Assembly: GCA_002438845.1 (NCBI GenBank)
Contig: DJRG01000074.1
Location: forward strand, 1 to 12,244
Source of the DNA: Bacteroidales bacterium UBA6366
Lineage (GTDB): Bacteria > Bacteroidota > Bacteroidia > Bacteroidales > UBA932
Direction: 5' to 3'
Length of the DNA stretch: 12,244 nucleotides
The notes below the pieces were generated by a model. That model made no database searches and was not told the origin of the DNA. It saw only the letters and a list, made by a program, of their open reading frames with translations. Numbering within the stretch: the stretch's first letter is position 1; each line of letters begins with the position of its first letter. A program made the translations under genes and the position numbers. This document shows positions 6,730-12,244 of this stretch, in pieces.

Positions 6730-8387
6730 AGATAGAGGACGTTCTTAAACTCGTAAGGCCAAACATTTTGGCCCTTGAAGCATATTCGACCGCCCGTGAT
6801 GACTGCGGCTCGAATCAGCCGGAGACCTTTCTGGACGCCAACGAGAACCCCTACAACAACGGCATCAACCGCTACCCCGATCCCCACCAGAAAGCCCTGA
6901 AAGCCAAAGTCGCCGAGATCAAAGCCCTTGACACCGAACGCTTGTTTTTGGGCAACGGTAGCGACGAGGCCATAGATCTGGTCTACAGGGTGTTCTGCGT
7001 TCCCGGAGAAAGCAATGCCGTGTCGATTGCCCCAAGTTACGGAATGTACGAGGTGGCGGCCGCGATGAATGACGTGGAGTTCCGGAAAGTTCAGTTAAGG
7101 CCTGATTTCTCGATGGACACGGAGGCGATGCTTTCTGCCACTGACTCCAAAACAAGGCTGATGTTCATCTGCTCGCCGAACAACCCTACGGGAAAATCCT
7201 TCCCTGTGGAGCGGATTGAGGATATTCTTGAAAGGTTTGAAGGGATGGTGGTTCTTGACGAGGCTTACATTGACTTTTCGGTCAGGCCGTCGCTTGTCTC
7301 TTTGATAGGCAAGTACCCTAATCTGATTGTGCTTCAGACGCTTTCAAAGGCATGGGGCATGGCGGGGTTGCGCATAGGGTTGGCTGTCGCCGATCCTGCT
7401 GTCATCTCGTTGATGTCCAAGGTCAAATACCCGTACAACATCAATGTGGCCGCTCAGAAGATGGCATTGATGAAGCTGGACGAGGCTGCCAAGGACAAGG
7501 CTGTGGCGGAGATTGTCGGGCAGAGGTTCAGGCTGGAGAAAGAATTGGCCAAATGTTCGGAGGTCAAGGGAATATATTCAAGTGACGCCAACTTCCTGTT
7601 GGTTAGGTTTGACAACCCGGATGAGGTTTACCAGAGGTTGCTTGCCGGAGGTGTGATTGTGAGGAACCGTTCCAAGGTTCCGGGGTGCGAGGGATGCCTC
7701 CGCATCACGGTCGGCACTCCGGCTGAGAATGACCGGCTGCTTCGGCTGCTTGATTCATCGGCCACTGAGCCTGTCGAAGTGACCGCCTCTGGCATGGAAA
7801 TATTGGGCGAAAGGCATGTCAGAATTGTACGCGACACCAAAGAGACAAAGATCACCCTTGAATTGGATCTGGATTCTATGGGAAGCAGCCACATCTCCAC
7901 CGGTCTCCCTTTCTTCGACCACATGCTTGAGCAGATTCCGAACCATGGAGGCGTGTCTTTGTCCATCGAGGCCCAAGGCGATCTGCAAGTCGATGAGCAC
8001 CACACGATAGAGGATGTCGGGATCGTTCTCGGTGAGGCGATCAACGCCGCTCTCGGATCAAAACTCGGCATCTCCCGCTACGGATTCGTCCTCCCGATGG
8101 ACGACTGTGACGCCGCCGTCCTGATGGATTTCGGAGGCAGGATCGATTTCAAATGGAACGCGGAGTTCAAGCGTGAGAAAGTCGGAGATGTCCCGACCGA
8201 GATGTTCAGCCATTTCTTCCAATCGGTCTGCTGCGGAGCGAAATGCAATCTGCACATCTGGGCTGAGGGCGAGAACGAGCATCACAAGGCCGAGGCGATC
8301 TTCAAGGCGTTCGCAAGGGCACTGAGAATGGCTGTGGCGAGGACACCTTTCCCTTACGAGTTACCTTCAAGCAAAGGCCTGTTATGA
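6726..8387 (+). CDS. hisC-hisB: HisC-HisB fusion: histidinol-phosphate aminotransferase + imidazoleglycerol-phosphate dehydratase
   Basis: One 553-residue frame joins two pathway enzymes. Residues 1 to about 345 are a class-II PLP aminotransferase of the HisC type: FLDANENPYNN (35-45), SPNNPTG (150-156), VLDEAYIDF (176-184, PLP-contacting Asp178 and Tyr181) and the Schiff-base lysine K208 in TLSKAWGMAGLRIG. Residues 357-553 are a complete IGP dehydratase with metal-binding clusters FDHM (397-400), DEHHTIED (423-430), SHFFQS (495-500) and NEHHKAEA (517-524). The HAD phosphatase half that many Bacteroidota and enterobacterial HisB proteins carry before this domain is absent. The linker, about 346-356 (ATEPVEVTASG), is encoded largely by a palindromic repeat. 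An internal ATG at 7794 (Met357) lies exactly where a free-standing hisB would start. The gene overlaps hisD and hisH by ATGA on both sides. HisC acts two steps after HisB, with HisB's product imidazole-acetol phosphate as substrate, so a fusion is metabolically sensible. Confidence 0.93.
   Translation: MKIEDVLKLVRPNILALEAYSTARDDCGSNQPETFLDANENPYNNGINRYPDPHQKALKAKVAEIKALDTERLFLGNGSDEAIDLVYRVFCVPGESNAVSIAPSYGMYEVAAAMNDVEFRKVQLRPDFSMDTEAMLSATDSKTRLMFICSPNNPTGKSFPVERIEDILERFEGMVVLDEAYIDFSVRPSLVSLIGKYPNLIVLQTLSKAWGMAGLRIGLAVADPAVISLMSKVKYPYNINVAAQKMALMKLDEAAKDKAVAEIVGQRFRLEKELAKCSEVKGIYSSDANFLLVRFDNPDEVYQRLLAGGVIVRNRSKVPGCEGCLRITVGTPAENDRLLRLLDSSATEPVEVTASGMEILGERHVRIVRDTKETKITLELDLDSMGSSHISTGLPFFDHMLEQIPNHGGVSLSIEAQGDLQVDEHHTIEDVGIVLGEAINAALGSKLGISRYGFVLPMDDCDAAVLMDFGGRIDFKWNAEFKREKVGDVPTEMFSHFFQSVCCGAKCNLHIWAEGENEHHKAEAIFKAFARALRMAVARTPFPYELPSSKGLL
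7763..7781 (+). repeat. Palindromic repeat, copy 2 (in frame at the HisC/HisB junction)
   Basis: Arms CACT and AGTG surround the core GAGCCTGTCGA. Extending outward gives GCCACT/AGTGAC with one mismatched pair. It is read in frame as TEPVEV inside the fusion linker and lies 12 bases before the internal ATG at 7794. Core and orientation are the same as in the copies at 4491 and 10155. Confidence 0.8.
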
Positions 8388-8974
8388 TCGCGATAGTTGA
8401 CTACAAGGCCGGCAACATCCGTTCGGTCGAGAACGCCTTGCAAAGGCTTGGCGCTGAATATGTCCTGACGTCCGACCCCGAAACACTCCGTCAGGCTGAC
8501 CATGTGGTGCTCCCGGGGGTGGGGGAGGCGTCCTCAGCGATGAAATCGTTGGAGTCCACTGGCCTGATCCCGGTCATCAAGTCATTGACCCAGCCGGTTT
8601 TGGGAATATGCATCGGTTTGCAGCTGATGTGCTCCTCAAGCGAGGAAGGGAATGTCGAATGCATGGGAATATTCACTCCCCGTGTCCGCCGGTTCCCGGA
8701 AGAACCGGGAGTCAAGATCCCTCACACCGGATGGAACACTATTTCCGGGCTGCGGGGACCGTTGTTCAGGAATATTCCCGAAGACTCTTTCGTCTATTAT
8801 GTGCACTCCTACTGCCCTGACATATTCATTGATCAGACTGCCGCCGTGACTGAATATTCCGGAATCCGTTTCAGCGGTGCGCTTCAGCGGGACAATTTCT
8901 TCGGGACACAGTTTCATCCGGAGAAAAGCGGAGCCGTCGGGGCGGTGATATTGAAGAATTTTATTGAATTATAA
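8384..8974 (+). CDS. hisH: Imidazole glycerol phosphate synthase, glutaminase subunit
   Basis: HisH is the class-I glutamine amidotransferase that hydrolyses glutamine and passes ammonia through the HisF barrel. The 196-residue product has the full triad: nucleophile Cys76 in GICIGLQLM, with His178 and Glu180 in QFHPEKSG. Also typical are the opening VDYKAGNIRSVENAL (5-19), the oxyanion-strand region LPGVGEA (43-49) and VYYVHSYC (137-144). Length is normal. Its ATG overlaps the end of hisC-hisB by four bases. It is separated from its partner hisF by hisA, the common his-operon order. A 54-base gap with a possible internal promoter follows. Confidence 0.96.
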   Translation: MIAIVDYKAGNIRSVENALQRLGAEYVLTSDPETLRQADHVVLPGVGEASSAMKSLESTGLIPVIKSLTQPVLGICIGLQLMCSSSEEGNVECMGIFTPRVRRFPEEPGVKIPHTGWNTISGLRGPLFRNIPEDSFVYYVHSYCPDIFIDQTAAVTEYSGIRFSGALQRDNFFGTQFHPEKSGAVGAVILKNFIEL

Positions 8975-8991
8975 TCTATTGGATAAGTTTG
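8964..8991 (+). promoter_or_regulatory. Possible internal promoter before hisA
   Basis: TAAGTTTG (8984-8991) matches the Bacteroidota -7 consensus TAnnTTTG exactly. A TTG at 8964-8966 lies 17 bases upstream as a -33 candidate, a slightly short spacing, and overlaps the end of hisH. The 54-base hisH-hisA gap is the longest inside the his operon after hisG, which makes an internal start possible. The evidence is a short motif only. Confidence 0.35.
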
Positions 8992-9028
8992 TGAGTGATT
9001 AGTGATCGCTTGTTTGTGAAAGTTGAGT

Positions 9029-9742
9029 ATGAAGAATTTTAACATAATTCCGGCCATAGACATCATCGGGGGCCGATGCGTGCGTCTCACTCAAGGGGAC
9101 TATGCGAAAGAGAAGGTGTATTCAGACAACCCTGTGGAGATGGCGAAAAGTTTTGAGCGGGCCGGGGCCACAAGGCTTCATCTGGTGGATCTGGAGGGGG
9201 CGAAGGAGTCCTGTCCGAAGAATCTGGACGTGCTCAGGAGCATCACCCGTGAGACCGGGCTGAAAGTCGAGTTCGGTGGGGGAGTTAAGTCGGAGGAGTC
9301 CCTCAAGGCGGTGCTGGACGCCGGCGCTGAATATGTCATCTGCGGAAGTGTGGCTTTCACAGAGCCTGGGATATTCAAAAAATGGCTTGAGGAATATGGC
9401 GGCAGAATCATTCTTGGGCTTGATCTGAAGAACGGCCTCGTGGCGACTCATGGTTGGAAAGAGACTGTGCCGATGTCTGCCGTGCAGGCCTTGGAATCTT
9501 TTGAAGGCCTTGTGCATCAGGCTATTGTGACGGAGGTGTCACGGGACGGTATGTTGCAGGGAGTCAATCTGGAGTTCTACTCCGCCCTTCAGCAACAGTT
9601 TCCGGAAGTGGAGATCATCGTGAGCGGAGGCGTGTCCAGTTACGAGGATCTGACCGAACTGAAGAAGTTCGGACTTCGCTCTGCCATTGTCGGGAAGGCT
9701 ATCTACGAGGGACGTGTGAAACTTGAGGACTTATTCAGGTAA
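9029..9742 (+). CDS. hisA: ProFAR isomerase (phosphoribosylformimino-AICAR-phosphate isomerase)
   Basis: HisA opens the aminoaldose ring of ProFAR by an Amadori rearrangement, giving PRFAR for HisF. The 237-residue (beta/alpha)8 barrel carries the two catalytic aspartates: Asp11 in IIPAIDIIGGRCVRL and Asp132 in ILGLDLKNG. It also has the phosphate-binding glycine motifs EFGGGVKS (81-88) and IIVSGGVSS (196-204) and the loop EVSRDGMLQGVN (169-180). I take ATG 9029 as the start because the conserved strand-1 motif begins about six residues later; an in-frame TTG at 9023 would add only two residues. One base separates its stop from the hisF ATG, so translation is probably coupled. Confidence 0.96.
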   Translation: MKNFNIIPAIDIIGGRCVRLTQGDYAKEKVYSDNPVEMAKSFERAGATRLHLVDLEGAKESCPKNLDVLRSITRETGLKVEFGGGVKSEESLKAVLDAGAEYVICGSVAFTEPGIFKKWLEEYGGRIILGLDLKNGLVATHGWKETVPMSAVQALESFEGLVHQAIVTEVSRDGMLQGVNLEFYSALQQQFPEVEIIVSGGVSSYEDLTELKKFGLRSAIVGKAIYEGRVKLEDLFR

Positions 9743-9743
9743 T

Positions 9744-10544
9744 ATGTTGGCAAAGAGAATTATACCGTGCCTTGATGTCAAGAACGGACAGGTCGTCAAG
9801 GGCGTCAACTTCGAGGGACTTCGTGAGGTCGGAGACCCTGTGGAGATGGGGGCGTTCTATTCCGGGCAAGGGGCTGATGAACTGGTCTATCTGGACATCA
9901 GCGCGTCTTCGGAGGGGCGTAGGACGTTCACGGATCTGGTCTCTCGGATCGCGGAACGGATTGATATTCCTTTTACTGTGGGTGGGGGGATATCATCGTT
10001 CGAGGATGCGGCCAGGCTGCTGGACGCCGGGGCGGACAAGATCACTGTCAACACTGCTGCGGTGCTGCATCCGGAGATCATCTCACGGATCGCCTCGCGC
10101 TATGGCTCCCAGTTTGTTGTCGTGGCGATTGACGCAAGGACGGTCGCCTTCCCGGTCGCTGAGCCTGTCGAAGCGACTTCCCAGACCCGAAAAACCTACT
10201 GGCAAGTAATGACCCACGGCGGCAAAACCCCGACCGACAAGGAGTTATATTCATGGGCCAAAGGAGTCCAGAACCTCGGCGCCGGAGAAATCCTCTTCAC
10301 CTCCATGGATCACGACGGAACCCGAAACGGCTATGCCGTGGAAGCATATTCACATCTCGCTGAGGAACTTTCCATCCCCGTGATTGCCTCTGGAGGAGCC
10401 GGAAGCGTCAGTGACATTGAAGAGGTACTGACTGCTGGCCACGCTGACGCTGCCCTTGCCGCGAGCATATTCCATTATGGTGAAATCTCCATCCCTGATT
10501 TGAAAAGAACCCTCCGCGCTCACGGAGTGAATGTAAGAATATAA
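9744..10544 (+). CDS. hisF: Imidazole glycerol phosphate synthase, cyclase subunit, with a repeat-derived loop insertion
   Basis: HisF joins ammonia from HisH with PRFAR to make IGP and AICAR. The 266-residue barrel has catalytic Asp11 (RIIPCLDVKNG) and Asp130 (VVVAIDART) at the Thermotoga numbering, plus VGGGISS (79-85), GAGEILFTSMDHDGT (179-193) and IASGGAGS (214-221). Between Asp130 and the conserved W-x-V strand it is longer than usual. The second active-site aspartate, Asp176 in Thermotoga HisF, falls at Asp191 here, a net gain of 15 residues. The extra stretch (about 135-150, containing PVAEPVEATSQ) is encoded by the palindromic repeat and its flanks. It enlarges the beta5-alpha5 loop, on the catalytic face rather than the HisH face. 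All recognised catalytic residues remain, so the enzyme is probably active. The start is ATG 9744; an upstream in-frame TTG at 9723 overlaps hisA and is not needed. Confidence 0.95.
   Translation: MLAKRIIPCLDVKNGQVVKGVNFEGLREVGDPVEMGAFYSGQGADELVYLDISASSEGRRTFTDLVSRIAERIDIPFTVGGGISSFEDAARLLDAGADKITVNTAAVLHPEIISRIASRYGSQFVVVAIDARTVAFPVAEPVEATSQTRKTYWQVMTHGGKTPTDKELYSWAKGVQNLGAGEILFTSMDHDGTRNGYAVEAYSHLAEELSIPVIASGGAGSVSDIEEVLTAGHADAALAASIFHYGEISIPDLKRTLRAHGVNVRI
10155..10177 (+). repeat. Palindromic repeat, copy 3 (in frame inside hisF)
   Basis: Perfect 6-base arms GTCGCT and AGCGAC flank the core GAGCCTGTCGA. Relative to copy 1 (GTCACT/AGTGAC) the arms differ by an A to G change matched by T to C on the other side, so pairing is kept. 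It is read as VAEPVEAT, the same frame used in the HisC-HisB linker. Confidence 0.85.
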
Positions 10545-10560
10545 ATGAATTTTAACGAAT

Positions 10561-11163
10561 ATGATTGATTTTAAAACACTTAAAACTGGCTCAGACGGCC
10601 TCGTGCCGGCAATAGTCCAGGACCAGAACACCCTTCAGGTCCTCATGCTCGGCTACATGAACGCTGAGGCTCTCGAAAAGACCCAGACCAGCGGCCTTGT
10701 GACATTCTACAGCCGCTCCCGCCAGACTCTTTGGACAAAAGGCGAGACCAGCGGCAACTATCTGCACCTTGTCTCCATCGCTGCGGACTGCGACTCGGAC
10801 ACCCTCCTCGTTCGTGCCATCCCTGACGGCCCGGCCTGCCACAAAGGCACGAAGACTTGCTGGGGCGATGCTGTTCCGACAAGCCAGGGCTTTATCCGTG
10901 AGCTTGAAAGCGTGATCAAAGGCCGCCACGAGCAGATGCCTGAGAAGTCCTACACCACGTCTCTTTTCAAGGCCGGGACTCCGAGAATGGCCCAGAAAGT
11001 CGGTGAGGAGGCGGTCGAGACCGTCATCGAGGCAGTGAAAGGTGACGATGAGCGGATGATCTACGAGGCCTCGGATCTGGTTTACCATCTTCTCGTTCTT
11101 CTTGTCGGCAAAGGCTACGGCATCGCTGACCTTGAAAAGGAACTGGAGAAGAGACATAAGTAG
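10561..11163 (+). CDS. hisIE: Bifunctional phosphoribosyl-AMP cyclohydrolase / phosphoribosyl-ATP pyrophosphatase
   Basis: This 200-residue fusion carries out steps two and three: HisE removes pyrophosphate from PR-ATP and HisI opens the adenine ring of PR-AMP. The N-terminal HisI domain (about 1-105) contains VTFYSRSRQTLWTKGETSGN (47-66), the metal-binding DCDSD (76-80, with Cys77) and the further zinc cysteines Cys93 and Cys100 in ACHKGTKTC. The C-terminal HisE domain (about 112-200) has the acidic metal motif VGEEAVETVIEA (147-158) and EASDLVYHLLVLL (169-181). Length and domain order match the usual HisIE. It follows hisF by 16 bases and ends 31 bases before leuA, with no terminator visible between them. 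Confidence 0.96.
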   Translation: MIDFKTLKTGSDGLVPAIVQDQNTLQVLMLGYMNAEALEKTQTSGLVTFYSRSRQTLWTKGETSGNYLHLVSIAADCDSDTLLVRAIPDGPACHKGTKTCWGDAVPTSQGFIRELESVIKGRHEQMPEKSYTTSLFKAGTPRMAQKVGEEAVETVIEAVKGDDERMIYEASDLVYHLLVLLVGKGYGIADLEKELEKRHK

Positions 11164-11194
11164 TGTTGAATTACGGACTTAACAATTATCAAAC

Positions 11195-12244
11195 ATGAAT
11201 TCAGACAGGATTTACATTTTAGACACCACCCTGCGTGATGGCGAGCAAGTGCCTGGGTGCCAGCTCAACACTGTGGAGAAAATTCAGGTGGCGAAGGCGC
11301 TTGAGGAATTGGGTGTTGATGTCATCGAGGCAGGTTTCCCGATTTCCAGCCCGGGGGATTTCAACTCGGTCGTGGAGATTTCCAAGGCCGTCACATGGCC
11401 GACTATCTGTGCGCTCACCCGCGCTGTCCAGAAGGACATTGATGTCGCTGCCGAGGCGCTTAAATACGCCAAGCACAAGCGCATACACACCGGCATTGGC
11501 ACATCCGACTCCCACATCAAGTACAAGTTCAACTCCACCAGAGAGGAGATTCTTGAGCGCGCGGTGAGCGCTGTCAAGTACGCCAAGAAATATGTCGAGG
11601 ACGTGGAGTTTTACGCTGAGGATGCCGGACGCACTGACAATGAGTATCTTGCTAAAGTCGTTGAGGCTGTGATAAAGGCCGGGGCCACCGTGGTCAATAT
11701 TCCCGACACGACAGGCTACTGCCTTCCTTCGGAGTATGCCGCCAAGATCAAGTACCTTGTTGACAACGTGGATGGAATCGACAAGGCCATCATCTCCACT
11801 CATTGCCACAACGACCTTGGGATGGCGACAGCCAACACCATGTCCGGTCTTCTTGCCGGGGCCCGCCAATGCGAAGTGACCATCAACGGAGTCGGGGAGC
11901 GTGCCGGCAACACGGCCCTGGAGGAGATCGCCATGATCATAAAAAGCCACAGCGACATCCCACTGGTCACCAACATCAACACAACCAAGATCACTCCTGT
12001 CAGCCGGATGGTCTCGAATCTTATGAATATGCCCGTTCAGGCCAACAAGGCCATAGTCGGGCGCAATGCCTTCGCGCACTCTTCGGGCATCCATCAGGAT
12101 GGTGTTCTCAAGAATGTAAGCACCTACGAGATAATCGACCCCAAGGAAGTGGGAATCGATGACAATGACATCGTGCTTACGGCCAGAAGCGGTCACGCGG
12201 CTCTTAAGTACCGTCTGGAAGTTCTTGGCATCAAGATGGAAGGC
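11195..12244 (+). CDS. leuA: 2-isopropylmalate synthase (5' part; continues past the window)
   Basis: The frame is open for 350 codons to the window end. LeuA condenses acetyl-CoA with 2-ketoisovalerate, the first committed step of leucine synthesis. The DRE-TIM metallolyase signatures are present: DTTLRDGEQVPG (10-21), the metal-binding HCHND (203-207) and NGVGERAGNTALEE (231-244, Asn239 as a likely metal ligand). FAHSSGIHQDG, near 290, marks the region just after the barrel. From memory the sequence closely resembles Bacteroides LeuA, which is about 500 residues, so roughly the last 150 residues, including the leucine-binding regulatory domain, would lie outside the window. Homocitrate and citramalate synthases share the barrel, but overall similarity favours LeuA. 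It probably reads through from the his operon, since only 31 bases separate them and there is no room for a leucine leader peptide. The ATG at 11195 gives the expected short N-terminus. Confidence 0.92.
   Translation, partial: MNSDRIYILDTTLRDGEQVPGCQLNTVEKIQVAKALEELGVDVIEAGFPISSPGDFNSVVEISKAVTWPTICALTRAVQKDIDVAAEALKYAKHKRIHTGIGTSDSHIKYKFNSTREEILERAVSAVKYAKKYVEDVEFYAEDAGRTDNEYLAKVVEAVIKAGATVVNIPDTTGYCLPSEYAAKIKYLVDNVDGIDKAIISTHCHNDLGMATANTMSGLLAGARQCEVTINGVGERAGNTALEEIAMIIKSHSDIPLVTNINTTKITPVSRMVSNLMNMPVQANKAIVGRNAFAHSSGIHQDGVLKNVSTYEIIDPKEVGIDDNDIVLTARSGHAALKYRLEVLGIKMEG

Noticed and set aside
9723..9743. N-terminal extension of HisF from a TTG
   Set aside because: It overlaps the hisA coding end, and ATG 9744 gives Asp11 at its canonical position.
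9772..10209. 145-codon alternative frame inside hisF, reading the repeat as LSLSKR
   Set aside because: The hisF frame is clearly the real one; the second frame only stays open because the codons are G/C-rich.
11219..12196. 325-codon open frame on the minus strand opposite leuA
   Set aside because: It is an exact shadow of a clear leuA frame with all metallolyase motifs; the reverse translation shows no recognisable domain.
1..12244. CRISPR arrays, tRNA or rRNA genes, insertion sequences, prophage genes
   Set aside because: No regularly spaced repeats, no RNA-gene signatures and no transposase or integrase frames seen; the window is densely filled by transport and biosynthetic genes.

Overview
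The window reads as a chromosomal segment of a member of the Bacteroidota, most likely Bacteroidales. The support is the protein sequence style (HisA, LeuA and long-form HisG resemble the Bacteroides type from memory), the lack of Shine-Dalgarno sequences before clear starts, outer-membrane proteins ending in Phe, and a promoter of the Bacteroides -33/-7 kind before the his genes. Genus cannot be told from this sequence. All genes run on the + strand.

Region 1 (1-4272) is a transport cluster. It holds the tail of an unidentified gene, an SLC13/DASS-type sodium:anion symporter, a strong hairpin, and two tandem paralogous outer-membrane beta-barrel proteins. The probable arrangement is outer-membrane diffusion through the barrels and inner-membrane uptake by the symporter; the substrate is unknown.

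Region 2 (4273-4554) is a compact control region for histidine biosynthesis. It contains an inverted repeat made of GAATAT/ATATTC, a Bacteroides-type promoter, an 18-codon leader peptide with five His codons among eight (MRQFNHIHLHLHHRFIRG), alternative RNA pairings, and an intrinsic terminator with seven T's. Together these look like a classical ribosome-mediated his attenuator. A 25-bp palindromic repeat follows directly.

Region 3 (4555-11163) is hisG-hisD-hisCB-hisH-hisA-hisF-hisIE. It encodes every step from PRPP and ATP to histidine except histidinol-phosphate phosphatase. HisC is fused to a HisB dehydratase domain that lacks the HAD phosphatase half. Copies of the same palindrome that lies before hisG occur in frame at the HisC/HisB junction (as TEPVEV) and inside a loop of HisF next to catalytic Asp130 (as AEPVEA).

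Region 4 (11195-12244) is the 5' part of leuA, 31 bases after hisIE, running off the window.

Most worth following up: the his attenuator in a Bacteroidota genome, the palindromic element that has become coding sequence in two histidine enzymes, and a marked excess of the hexamer GAATAT/ATATTC across the window, including the his promoter.
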